Assembly (NCBI GenBank): GCA_025996865.1
Contig: BNTV01000139.1
Location: 1 to 11,792, forward strand
DNA length: 11,792 nucleotides
Origin: Bacteroidia bacterium
GTDB taxonomy: Bacteria; Bacteroidota; Bacteroidia; Bacteroidales; Azobacteroidaceae
Direction of reading: 5' to 3'
In this document: positions 1-7,143 of the stretch, one piece after another
Layout: each line of letters starts with the position of its first letter
How positions within the stretch are numbered: the first letter of the stretch is position 1
Position numbers and translations under genes: made by a program
The notes under the pieces: model-generated
Seen by the model: the letters and a program-made list of their open reading frames with translations, nothing else
The model's database searches: none
What the model was told of the DNA's origin: nothing

Positions 1-165
1 AAATCGGACAATGAGCAAATCAACATATCCCGTAAATCAAAAATGTTCAATAGAGAATTAAAACGGTCCATTCCTCGTTCTTTATTTCCGATAGCAAGAA
101 ACGGTTTGTTAAATATAATTGAAAAAAGCGAGAAGAATCTATTCTATTTATTAAACAAGGATTAA
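1..165 (+). CDS. C-terminal end of an unidentified gene (partial)
   Basis: Frame 1 is open from the first base to a TAA at 163-165, giving 54 residues of a C-terminus. The tail is basic and amphipathic (for example FNRELKRSIPRSLFP, then NIIEKSEKNLFYLLNKD), and codon use resembles the genes that follow. I do not recognise the family. The next gene starts only 13 bases downstream on the same strand, so this is probably another member of the same polysaccharide operon, such as a glycosyltransferase or other sugar-processing enzyme; that role rests on context alone. The real start lies outside the window. The reading frame is fairly secure because it is open throughout and ends right before the next start; function is unknown. 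Confidence 0.6.
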   Translation, partial: KSDNEQINISRKSKMFNRELKRSIPRSLFPIARNGLLNIIEKSEKNLFYLLNKD

Positions 166-178
166 GCATAAATGATGT

Positions 179-1138
179 ATGGTAAGTGTAATTATACCAC
201 TCTATAACAAGGAAGAATATATAAGAAACACTTTATTAAGTGTTTTGAATCAATCATATCAGTATTTTGAAGTGATTATTGTAAATGATGGTTCTACCGA
301 TAATAGTATCGAGAATATTCAAGACATCCAAGATAGACGAATAAGAATTATTCATCAACAAAATGGTGGTAGATCATTGGCAAGAAATAATGGGATCAAG
401 GAATCTAAATATAAATTTGTTGCATTTTTAGATGCCGATGACCAATGGAATGAAGATTTTTTATTCAATATGATGGACTTAATAGATCAATATTCGATGT
501 ATGAAGTATTTATATCTAATTACAGTTTTTATTCTCAAGGAAAATATCACATTGCTTTAAAAAACAAATATTTTTCTCAATCCAAAATCATAGATAATTA
601 TTTTTATAGAAGTATTACCACTCCTTTAGTTACTTCCAATACGATTGTGATAAAAAAAGGGGTGTTTAATGATGTTGGCTTTTTCAATGAAACATTGTCA
701 ATGGGCGAAGATTTAGATATGTGGTTTAGAATAATGCTTAAATATCAGCTTGTATATTCTCCATACATAGGAGCTACGTATAATTTGGATGCAGTCAATA
801 GAACAATGACTTATACTCATTATGATGGAAATAAAGAATTTATAAAATCATTACAAAACTACTATTCCATCAAAGGAGTGGATTATTTTATCAAAAAATA
901 TATTGAAGAATTGGCGATACGAGACATAATGCTTTTATCTCAAAATGTGCCTTCGGTAGAAATTCTGAATATAATTACTTTTTATAATCAGAAAAAAATG
1001 TTTTCATTCTTGCCAAGATGTTTTAGACTAATTTATTTTTCCCCTTTTCTTATTCGATTAGCTCATCGAATGAATATTATACTGTATTCTATAGTTACTG
1101 TGGGAATGAAAAAATCATCACATTACAACCTGTTATGA
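179..1138 (+). CDS. Glycosyltransferase family 2 (GT-A fold)
   Basis: A 319-residue enzyme expected to transfer a sugar from a nucleotide-sugar donor to the growing lipid-linked repeat unit at the cytoplasmic face of the inner membrane. The N-terminus is a classic GT2 start (VSVIIPLYNKEEYIRNTL, residues 2-19), followed by the nucleotide-binding strand VNDGSTDNS (D37, D41), an NGGRSLARNNG loop (about residues 62-72) and the metal-binding DxD region FLDADDQW (D85, D87, D88). GEDLDMW (E177, D178) fits the acidic motif that carries the likely catalytic base in this family. The last 70 or so residues are basic and hydrophobic and may touch the membrane. The length is normal for a stand-alone GT2. 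Its stop overlaps the next start as ATGA. The ATGs at 172 and 175 are in another frame, so 179 is the best start. Donor and acceptor cannot be read from sequence. Confidence 0.92.
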   Translation: MVSVIIPLYNKEEYIRNTLLSVLNQSYQYFEVIIVNDGSTDNSIENIQDIQDRRIRIIHQQNGGRSLARNNGIKESKYKFVAFLDADDQWNEDFLFNMMDLIDQYSMYEVFISNYSFYSQGKYHIALKNKYFSQSKIIDNYFYRSITTPLVTSNTIVIKKGVFNDVGFFNETLSMGEDLDMWFRIMLKYQLVYSPYIGATYNLDAVNRTMTYTHYDGNKEFIKSLQNYYSIKGVDYFIKKYIEELAIRDIMLLSQNVPSVEILNIITFYNQKKMFSFLPRCFRLIYFSPFLIRLAHRMNIILYSIVTVGMKKSSHYNLL

Positions 1139-2475
1139 TAAATTTATTTGTCATTATATTAGCTTTCATTGTATTATTAATATTATTTATTCGGCATAGT
1201 AAATATTTTTTACCGATATTTATTACTTTGAATATCCTATTGCCTTCAAGTGTTGGTTTTATGTTGGGAAATATAACTTTGAGTATAACTCGGTTAGATT
1301 CAATAATTTTTCCTTTTTTAGCATTATTAGACCATCGAAAGATAAATATTAAAAATTACCGTATTTATTTTGTATTATATATATTAATGTTTGTTGTGTC
1401 CTTATTTTCAAGTATTGCTTCCGAGTATCATTTTAGTGTATATGGAGGCTATTTATTGGATGATTTTATGCAAACAATCGGATTGCTTTATTTATTTATA
1501 TGGAGTAGTCAACATAAGAATTTTGACATGAAAATTGTTTTTAAATCTATTATTATAGTTTCCTGTATTATTTATATATTTGGAATTATTGAATATGTAA
1601 CTCAACAAAACATATATAAAATATTAGGAATAGACAATCTTCTCAATGATTACTATTTCGGTAATCAATATAGAGATAACATATATAGAATATCCAGCAT
1701 CTTTCCTGACACATTACAATTTGGATATTATTTAGCATTGATGTTTCCAGTTTTTTGGATGGTCATTCAAAGTTTTCATAAGGGAATTTATCGTAATCTT
1801 GCTTTATTTTGTTTCGTTTTATCAATACCGCTAATTTACTTTACTAACTCACGAACCCCTGTTTTTATGCTTATGATTTCAATTGCTCTTTGGGTTGGTT
1901 ATACTAAATTATGGAAGACATTGTTTCGGTCTAAACGAGAACAATATTTCTTTTTTATTTCTATTTGTTGCTTTTCTGCTATCTCTATCTTCTATATAGA
2001 AGATATGATTAATTTCATATCTACTACTATTTTGGGAATAGAAATTCATAATGTGGGAGGCGATGGGAGTTTTAATGTTAGAGCTTCTGAATTAGATATT
2101 ATTTATTCGAATGTGGAGAAGGGTCATATATTTCTGGGGTTGGGGAGAATTAATACATTCGATATAATCAAAACAACTCAATTAGATGCATTAGACTCTA
2201 TGTGGATTCGACTTTTTTTAGAAAGTGGAATTCTTTCGCCAATTTTGTTTCTTATATTATTAATAACTCCTTTAGTAAGATCTATTCGAAGCATTGTGAA
2301 TTCCAAATCAAAAGCACCCGTCAATATCTATTTGTTAATGTCATTTATAACTTTTATAATAATGACAACATTTAGTTCAAATCATGAAATGAGAATTATT
2401 TTTTATACTCTTCTGATAATACAAATGTCACTAATAAAAACCGAATGGCCAATTTGGTCAGGTAACATCAAATAG
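1135..2475 (+). CDS. O-antigen polymerase/ligase-like membrane protein (Wzy type)
   Basis: A 446-residue, very hydrophobic protein with roughly ten or more predicted membrane segments, from residue 1 (MINLFVIILAFIVLLILFI) to the end. It fits the Wzy/WaaL superfamily, which polymerises lipid-linked repeat units in the periplasm or ligates the chain to an acceptor. The SRTP motif at 239-242, next to a membrane segment, fits the S-R-x-P signature of Wzy_C-type proteins. A large soluble loop follows residue 285, containing GHIFLGLGR (about 330-338) and a later DSMWIRLFLESG stretch; the GxG...W/E pattern of this loop is typical of the family. It starts inside the previous stop (ATGA), which implies translational coupling, and ends 2 bases before the next gene. 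As the only such protein in a locus full of glycosyltransferases, it is more likely the polymerase than the ligase. Sequence identity in this family is low, so the exact role is inferred. Confidence 0.85.
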   Translation: MINLFVIILAFIVLLILFIRHSKYFLPIFITLNILLPSSVGFMLGNITLSITRLDSIIFPFLALLDHRKINIKNYRIYFVLYILMFVVSLFSSIASEYHFSVYGGYLLDDFMQTIGLLYLFIWSSQHKNFDMKIVFKSIIIVSCIIYIFGIIEYVTQQNIYKILGIDNLLNDYYFGNQYRDNIYRISSIFPDTLQFGYYLALMFPVFWMVIQSFHKGIYRNLALFCFVLSIPLIYFTNSRTPVFMLMISIALWVGYTKLWKTLFRSKREQYFFFISICCFSAISIFYIEDMINFISTTILGIEIHNVGGDGSFNVRASELDIIYSNVEKGHIFLGLGRINTFDIIKTTQLDALDSMWIRLFLESGILSPILFLILLITPLVRSIRSIVNSKSKAPVNIYLLMSFITFIIMTTFSSNHEMRIIFYTLLIIQMSLIKTEWPIWSGNIK

Positions 2476-2477
2476 TT

Positions 2478-3725
2478 ATGAATATATTAATGGCAAATTG
2501 GGCATGGTACCCAACAGGTGGAGATTGGACTTATATCCATAGTATTATTGACATTTATAAATCACAAGGACATACTATTATCCCATTTAGTATGCACCAC
2601 GATAAGAATCTATACACGATTTATAACCGATATTTTGTTGATAATATCAATTATCGAGATTTGAGTTCAAAAATAAATTTAAAATCAGGATATAAGATAG
2701 CAACAAAAACAATTTATTCGTTTGAAGCAAAAAAGAAAATAGAGCTATTATTAAATGAAAATTCTGTTGATATCGTTCAATTAAACAGTATTACAAACTC
2801 TATTACACCCAGTATTATTCCTGTAATTAAAAAAAGAAAGATTCCTATTGTTTGGCGAATTTTAGATTACAAATTAATTTGCCCTAATGCAACTCTTTAT
2901 CGCTACGATGATGCTCAAACTTGTGAAGTATGTAAAAAGCATAAATATTACAATTGCATTATTCATAAATGTAAAAAACAATCGTTACTTGCAAGCATTG
3001 TTGCCGCAATGGGGGGATATTTTTATGCTATTCATCCCTATTACAAAGATGTCGATATTTTTCTTTTCCAAAGTGAATTTACAAGAGATATGTTTGTGAA
3101 ATTTGGTTATGATGTAAATCGGACAAAAATTATTGAAAATCCATACGATTGCTCGTCCGTCAATAAATCAAACTCTGCAGAGGAAAATTATATACTCTAT
3201 TTTGGTCGGTTAGACAAAGAAAAAGGAGTTATGACTCTCATTGAAGCTATGAAAACGATTCTTGATATAGAGTTAAAAATTATCGGTAATGGCGATGAAT
3301 ATAAAAATTGCATGGATTATATTAAAATCAACCACTTAAAGAATGTTAGTTTGTTAGGTCCAAAATGGGGTAAAGAATTAGAACTGATATTAAAGGATTG
3401 TAGATTCGTTGTAGTGCCATCAGAATGGCACGAGCCAAGCCCATATGTGGTATTGCAAGCATTTTCGCATTGCAAACCGGTTATTGCTTCCAATATGGGA
3501 GGTTTAAATGACTTGATTACTTCAGATGTCAATGGCTTGTTTTTTAATGCAGGTAATTCGATTGATTTAACATCTAAAATTAATGATTTATGGAGACATC
3601 CTGAAAAAATACAAATATTAGGAAATAATGCACGTAAGATGGTAGAAACGATACATAATCCTCAGCGATATTATGATTTTACTATGCAATTGTTTTCCGA
3701 ATTAATCAATAAAAATAGTTTATGA
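2478..3725 (+). CDS. Glycosyltransferase family 4 with a cysteine cluster (GT-B fold)
   Basis: A 415-residue retaining-type GT-B enzyme for repeat-unit assembly in the cytoplasm. The N-terminal acceptor domain begins with MANWAWYPTGGDWTY (glycine-rich loop). The C-terminal donor domain starts near residue 236 with YILYFGRLDKEKGVMTLIEA and includes LLGPKWGKELELIL and PSEWHEPSPYVVLQAFSHC. Between about 135 and 165 it carries five cysteines, C135, C149, C152, C160 and C165. From memory a similar cysteine-rich insertion occurs in a subgroup of bacterial GT4 enzymes; a structural metal is plausible but unproven. The usual donor-site E-x7-E motif here reads E319 to Q327, so the second glutamate is a glutamine. 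The gene begins 2 bases after the polymerase and overlaps the next gene by ATGA. Substrate unknown. Confidence 0.92.
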   Translation: MNILMANWAWYPTGGDWTYIHSIIDIYKSQGHTIIPFSMHHDKNLYTIYNRYFVDNINYRDLSSKINLKSGYKIATKTIYSFEAKKKIELLLNENSVDIVQLNSITNSITPSIIPVIKKRKIPIVWRILDYKLICPNATLYRYDDAQTCEVCKKHKYYNCIIHKCKKQSLLASIVAAMGGYFYAIHPYYKDVDIFLFQSEFTRDMFVKFGYDVNRTKIIENPYDCSSVNKSNSAEENYILYFGRLDKEKGVMTLIEAMKTILDIELKIIGNGDEYKNCMDYIKINHLKNVSLLGPKWGKELELILKDCRFVVVPSEWHEPSPYVVLQAFSHCKPVIASNMGGLNDLITSDVNGLFFNAGNSIDLTSKINDLWRHPEKIQILGNNARKMVETIHNPQRYYDFTMQLFSELINKNSL

Positions 3726-4642
3726 ATATTTTAATTGTAGGCGGGAATGGATTTATCGGTTCTCATTTAATTGACGAACTAATGAACAGAGGACATCAAA
3801 TTCGAGTTTTTGATATGTCTTATGAACGTTTTAGGCAGCCATTCCCTAATGTTGACTACAGAATTACATCATTAGATAATACAAGTGAATTGTATGAAGC
3901 TCTACTCGGTATAGATATTATATTTTATTTAGCCAGTGCGTCGGTTCCGAGTTCTTCTAATATTGATACTGTAACTGATGTAAATAAGAATTTAATACCT
4001 CTATTAAATCTTTTAAATTTATCTATCAAATTAAATATTAGAAGAATTGTATATTTTTCATCAGGAGGAGCTGTTTATGGAAACCCTCATATTATTCCTA
4101 TACCGGAAGAACATGCTACGAATCCAGTATCTTCTTATGGAATACTTAAATTAACAATTGAAAAATATTTAATGCTTTATCAGAGAATATATGGTTTAAA
4201 TCCATTAATTATTAGACCGTCAAATCCATTTGGTCCCCGTCAGGGTCATTATAATGCTCAAGGGGTAATATCTACTTTTCTAGTAAAGATTAAAAACAAT
4301 GAGCCAATTACGATTTTTGGAGATGGAAATTCCCCCAAAGATTATATTTATATAACAGATTTCATACATGATTGTGTTGATTTAGCGGTTAAGAATGAAA
4401 CAGGTATTTTTAATATCGGAAATGGAAATGGAACTACAGTGAATGAGATCGTTTCTATGATAAAAACTATTACCCAAAAAGATCCTGAAATTATTAAAAC
4501 AGAGAAGCAAAAGTATGACGTTGAACAATTTATTTTAGATAACACAAAACAGCAATCTATACTTGGGGAAAAAAAAAGAATGTCCATTTATGATGGAATT
4601 AAAGAAACTTGGCATTGGATTAACAATTATTATAATAATTGA
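3722..4642 (+). CDS. NAD-dependent epimerase/dehydratase, extended SDR (UDP-sugar 4-epimerase-like)
   Basis: A 306-residue cytoplasmic enzyme expected to epimerise or dehydrate a nucleotide-activated sugar for the repeat unit. The Rossmann motif GGNGFIG (G7, G10, G13) follows the first strand, and D32 of VFDM fits the NAD ribose-binding position. The catalytic region shows YFSSGGAVYG (S113/S114) and SSYGILK with the Y139-x3-K143 pair of extended SDRs. Sugar-binding motifs RPSNPFGPRQ and FGDGNSPKDYIYITD match the GalE/WbpP-like branch. The length is typical. It overlaps the GT4 stop by ATGA. Reaction specificity (Glc/Gal, GlcNAc/GalNAc or uronic acid) cannot be decided; GalE itself is usually a little longer. 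The upstream GT4 may use its product, but that is only suggested by adjacency. Confidence 0.9.
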   Translation: MNILIVGGNGFIGSHLIDELMNRGHQIRVFDMSYERFRQPFPNVDYRITSLDNTSELYEALLGIDIIFYLASASVPSSSNIDTVTDVNKNLIPLLNLLNLSIKLNIRRIVYFSSGGAVYGNPHIIPIPEEHATNPVSSYGILKLTIEKYLMLYQRIYGLNPLIIRPSNPFGPRQGHYNAQGVISTFLVKIKNNEPITIFGDGNSPKDYIYITDFIHDCVDLAVKNETGIFNIGNGNGTTVNEIVSMIKTITQKDPEIIKTEKQKYDVEQFILDNTKQQSILGEKKRMSIYDGIKETWHWINNYYNN

Positions 4643-4675
4643 TGAAAGAGAAATTTATAAAAATAATATTGCCTT

Positions 4676-5380
4676 ATGAAATTTTCTTTTTTAGATAAAA
4701 TTATTCAAAAATTGGGGCGCGATAAATATCATATTGATGAAAAAATATCTTTCTATAATATGACTATAATTATTTTTGAAAAACTATTTGAAGTCATTCG
4801 AGGTTGTTTTTTGAAACTATTTATGCAGAAATCCAAAGGAATTATCTTTTTAGGAACAAGAACAAAGATTAAACATACAAACTTAATATCATCAGGCAAG
4901 AGTTTGTATATAGGAGATAATGTGTATATCAATGCATTGTCTAAAAAAGGCGTCCAATTTGGGAACAATGTTTCTATTCATCGTAATTCAATAATTGATT
5001 GCACGGGAGGCATCAGAAATATCGGCGAAGGAATTGTTATTGGCAATAATGTCGGTTTTTCTCCTGATTGTTATATTCAGGTAAGAGGAAATGTAACCAT
5101 AGGAAACAATGTGATTTTTGGTCCCGGCGTCAAAATATTTTCGGAATCTCACAATTTTTTTAATGCCGACAAATTTATCAATGAACAGGGTGAAACTCGA
5201 AAGGGAGTAATAATTGAAAACGGTGTTTGGATAGGAGCCGATGCGACTATACTTGACGGAGTGAGGATAGGAGAGAACTCAATTGTCGCAGCAAAAAGTT
5301 TAGTAAATAAAGATGTTCTTGCCTATTCTATTGTTGCGGGTATTCCGGCAAAAGTTATAAAGAACAGGACAATGAAATGA
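4676..5380 (+). CDS. Left-handed beta-helix (hexapeptide) acyltransferase, WbbJ-like
   Basis: A 234-residue acyltransferase, probably an O-acetyltransferase that decorates a sugar of the polysaccharide. The first 55 or so residues form an amphipathic to hydrophobic N-terminal segment ([14 protein letters not shown]). From about residue 75 there are repeated hexapeptide units such as [41 protein letters not shown] and [14 protein letters not shown], ending in the common tail [12 protein letters not shown]159 in SESHNFFN lies where the catalytic histidine sits in LbH acetyltransferases, followed by the usual extended loop ([11 protein letters not shown]). It is the last intact gene of the left block, 33 bases after the epimerase. 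A small out-of-frame ATG at 4642, overlapping the epimerase stop, could feed ribosomes towards this start. Its stop overlaps another ATG (ATGA) that opens only a 19-codon ORF. The acyl donor and target sugar are inferred. Confidence 0.9.
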   Translation: MKFSFLDKIIQKLGRDKYHIDEKISFYNMTIIIFEKLFEVIRGCFLKLFMQKSKGIIFLGTRTKIKHTNLISSGKSLYIGDNVYINALSKKGVQFGNNVSIHRNSIIDCTGGIRNIGEGIVIGNNVGFSPDCYIQVRGNVTIGNNVIFGPGVKIFSESHNFFNADKFINEQGETRKGVIIENGVWIGADATILDGVRIGENSIVAAKSLVNKDVLAYSIVAGIPAKVIKNRTMK

Positions 5381-5436
5381 ATTTAATATCAAAACGGTAC
5401 GCGAAATTCGTAGATTTGGATTCTCCAAATCAATAA
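5377..5436 (+). pseudogene. Possible truncated start of a lost operon gene (19 codons)
   Basis: An ATG overlaps the acyltransferase stop as ATGA, the same coupling used between three other gene pairs here, and opens a 19-codon ORF ([19 protein letters not shown]) ending in TAA at 5434-5436. The codons look natural, but the product matches nothing I know and the ORF stops just before a GC-rich patch. One reading is that a further operon gene began here and was cut off when the ATPase island arrived; another is that it is chance. It is too short to judge by composition. Confidence 0.25.
5413..5431 (+). repeat. Short perfect inverted repeat (8-bp arms, 3-base centre)
   Basis: GATTTGGA (5413-5420) and TCCAAATC (5424-5431) are perfect reverse complements around TTC. 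It lies just after the end of the left operon. No T-run follows on the + strand, so it is not a convincing intrinsic terminator; it might weakly stabilise the 3' end of the operon mRNA. It also lies inside the 19-codon ORF. Confidence 0.4.
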
Positions 5437-5506
5437 TTGCCACTACCGTCGCGGCGGCGCCGATGTAGTTAATAAAACAGTCTCAAAATGGAAATTTTCA
5501 GTATTT

Positions 5507-5538
5507 TTTGTTTGCACCAAAAATTTATTATACCTTTG
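5507..5538 (+). promoter_or_regulatory. Bacteroidota-type promoter for the ATPase gene
   Basis: TACCTTTG at 5531-5538 matches the Bacteroidota -7 consensus TAnnTTTG exactly, and a TTTG at 5507-5510 gives the -33 element with a 20-base spacer, within the usual range. Transcription would begin near 5545 and give a leader of about 78 bases before the ATG at 5623. This suggests that the ATPase is transcribed on its own and not only by read-through from the polysaccharide genes. Confidence 0.65.
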
Positions 5539-5548
5539 TGCTAATTAT

Positions 5549-5579
5549 CGTAACCGATATTACGGTAATGGCGGTTACG
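5549..5579 (+). promoter_or_regulatory. Inverted repeat at the predicted transcript start of the ATPase gene
   Basis: CGTAACCG (5549-5556) pairs perfectly with CGGTTACG (5572-5579). The 15-base interior holds a second palindrome, ATTACGGTAAT (5559-5569). The structure starts about 10 bases after the predicted -7 box, so it could be an operator for a dimeric regulator or a leader hairpin protecting or attenuating the mRNA. No T-run follows, which argues against a terminator. A three-codon ATG-AAA-TTA-TAA sits just after it at 5582-5593. Function is inferred; the symmetry is directly visible. Confidence 0.5.
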
Positions 5580-5622
5580 TTATGAAATTATAAAACAGCA
5601 ATTAGCTGATATTTTTTAAGTT

Positions 5623-6933
5623 ATGAAGTTTTATGACAGAGAAATAGAAGTCGCAAGCCTGCAAAAAATTGAACAAAAATCGAACAATTTTGCTCAAATG
5701 ACTATTGTTACAGGCAGGAGGCGAATAGGAAAAACGGCATTGTTGAAGCGTGCTTTTTCCGTTTCGCCGGTGTTGTATTTCTTTGTTGAAAAAAAAACCG
5801 AATTACTGCTTTGTGAAGAATTTACGCAACAAATAAAATCAACGCTGAAAGCGGAAATTTTCGGCGAAATTAAAACATTCAAAGCGCTTTTTGCTTTTTT
5901 AATGAATTTGTCTGAAACACTGCATTTTACTTTGATTATTGATGAATTTCAGGAATTTAGAAAAATCAATCCCGCTGTTTTCAGTGAAATGCAAAATGTG
6001 TGGGATGCAGGCAAAGACCAATCAAAAATGAATCTTGTGATATGCGGGTCAATCTATTCGATGATGAAGCACATTTTTGAAAACTCAAAAGAACCTTTGT
6101 TTGGCAGGGCGACTGCAAAAATCAATATACAGCCATTTTCCACATCGACTCTGAAAAATATTCTTGCCGACAACAACCCAAAATTCACAAATGAAGATTT
6201 GCTGGCGTTTTATATGATAACAGGCGGAGTTGCAAAATATGTAGAACAACTGATTGATAATAAATTATTTACAAAGAAAAATATTTTCACTCATATTTTT
6301 TCGACAGATTCGTTTTTTCTTACTGAAGGCAAAGATGTGCTGATTGACGAATTTGGTAAAGATTACGGAATATATTTTTCTATACTTTCGCTGATTGCAT
6401 CTTCAAAAACCGGACGGGGAGACATTGAAAGTACGCTCGGATTTGATGTTGGCGGCTATCTCGACAAGCTGGAAAATGAATACAATATCATTAAACGCCA
6501 CCGCCCTTTCGGAGCAAAAGAAGGTAGCCGAAATAACAAATATTTTATCAACGATAACTTTTTAAGTTTCTGGTTTCGGTTTATTTACAAATATCGCAGC
6601 GCGGTGGAGATCGGTAATTTAGACTATGTGCGCAATATCGTTGAGCGCGATTACGAAACATACAGCGGATTGATTTTAGAAAAATACTTTCGTACGCAAT
6701 TAATTGAAACAAAGCAATTTTCGGCTATCGGCAGTTATTGGAATCGTAAAGGCGAAAATGAAATAGATATTATTGCCGAAAATGAAATGGAAAAACGCCT
6801 TGTTTTTTATGAAGTAAAACGAAACGAAAATCGTATAAACCTTTCTGTTTTAGAGCAAAAAGCAAGTGAAATGGTTAAGAAATACCCGGATTATCAAGTA
6901 GAGTACAAAAAATTGTCGTTGGAAAAAATGTAA
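5623..6933 (+). CDS. AAA+ ATPase with C-terminal DUF234/PD-(D/E)XK-like domain
   Basis: A 436-residue member of the archaeal-type ATPase family (COG1672). The N-terminal P-loop domain has Walker A GRRRIGKT (31-38, K37), Walker B LIIDEFQ (104-110, D107/E108) and a sensor-like strand LVICGSIYSMM near residue 145. A winged-helix-like middle follows (LDKLENEYNIIKRHRPF, about 285-301). The C-terminal DUF234 region has GENEIDII (E380, D382) and FYEVKR (E397, K399), the spacing of a PD-(D/E)XK nuclease-like core. The ending LSLEKM resembles the normal end of the family, so the gene is full length. The family is widespread, multicopy and poorly understood; nuclease activity is unproven. No signal peptide or membrane segment is seen. 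It has its own promoter, stands apart from both polysaccharide blocks and differs in codon use from the left block, so it looks like an inserted passenger rather than a sugar-pathway gene. Confidence 0.9.
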   Translation: MKFYDREIEVASLQKIEQKSNNFAQMTIVTGRRRIGKTALLKRAFSVSPVLYFFVEKKTELLLCEEFTQQIKSTLKAEIFGEIKTFKALFAFLMNLSETLHFTLIIDEFQEFRKINPAVFSEMQNVWDAGKDQSKMNLVICGSIYSMMKHIFENSKEPLFGRATAKINIQPFSTSTLKNILADNNPKFTNEDLLAFYMITGGVAKYVEQLIDNKLFTKKNIFTHIFSTDSFFLTEGKDVLIDEFGKDYGIYFSILSLIASSKTGRGDIESTLGFDVGGYLDKLENEYNIIKRHRPFGAKEGSRNNKYFINDNFLSFWFRFIYKYRSAVEIGNLDYVRNIVERDYETYSGLILEKYFRTQLIETKQFSAIGSYWNRKGENEIDIIAENEMEKRLVFYEVKRNENRINLSVLEQKASEMVKKYPDYQVEYKKLSLEKM

Positions 6934-7143
6934 TTACTCCCACGCTACTCCCAATCAACCGATACAAGCCTTGTAATCATGTGTGTACACAATATTCGTA
7001 ATATTTTTATTATCTTTACAAATTGCAAAAAACTTGAGATTGTTGAAATAAAGCATTTTTTTTCTTCAAAAATCAACAAAATTTAAAACGACCGTGTGCA
7101 ATAATCCATTTTGCACCTCTTGTGTATTATCCTCAAAATATTT
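6934..7143. other. Intergenic region after the ATPase gene
   Basis: These 210 bases hold no credible gene. They contain the 8-base direct repeat TACTCCCA at 6935-6942 and 6946-6953, the inverted repeat TACAAG-C-CTTGTA at 6963-6975, the perfect palindrome TGTGTACACA at 6982-6991, a T8 run at 7056-7063 within a loose TTGTTGA/TCAACAA inverted repeat (7040-7046 and 7073-7079), and GTGCAA/TTGCAC arms at 7096-7101 and 7111-7116. None is a clear terminator. Three dyads in so short a gap suggest regulation or remnants of an insertion boundary, but an AT-rich spacer yields such repeats fairly often by chance. Confidence 0.5.
7011..7018 (+). promoter_or_regulatory. Weak candidate -7 promoter box for the right block
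   Basis: TATCTTTA fits TAnnTTTG except for the last base and lies in a TTATTAT context resembling the promoter before the ATPase. No good TTTG is found at the expected -33 distance. If real, it would drive the right block with a leader of about 120 bases. The right block must be transcribed either from here or by read-through from the ATPase. Confidence 0.25.

Noticed and set aside
4642..4698. A 18-residue ORF starting in the epimerase stop (TGATG) and ending inside the acyltransferase gene
   Set aside because: It is out of frame with the acyltransferase, very short and resembles nothing known; at most it helps ribosomes reach the start at 4676.
5623..6933. Transposase or integrase identity for the ATPase gene
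   Set aside because: Walker A/B motifs and the DUF234-like C-terminus fit the COG1672 ATPases; no DDE or tyrosine-recombinase motif and no terminal inverted repeats were seen.
6935..6953. Two copies of TACTCCCA, 11 bases apart, as a repeat array or attachment site
   Set aside because: Only two units are present and no matching copy is found on the other side of the ATPase island, so chance duplication is enough.
6982..6991. Palindrome TGTGTACACA as a regulator binding site
   Set aside because: It is visible but single, short, and not near a convincing promoter; kept only as a note in the intergenic entry.
7040..7079. Intrinsic terminator around the T8 run
   Set aside because: The TTGTTGA/TCAACAA arms are AT-rich with a 26-base loop, and the T-run is inside the loop rather than after the stem.
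7111..7143. TTG-initiated N-terminal extension of the acetyltransferase at 7144
   Set aside because: The extra residues MHLLCIILKIF do not fit the family start, the TTG lies in an inverted repeat, and an ATG is available at 7144.
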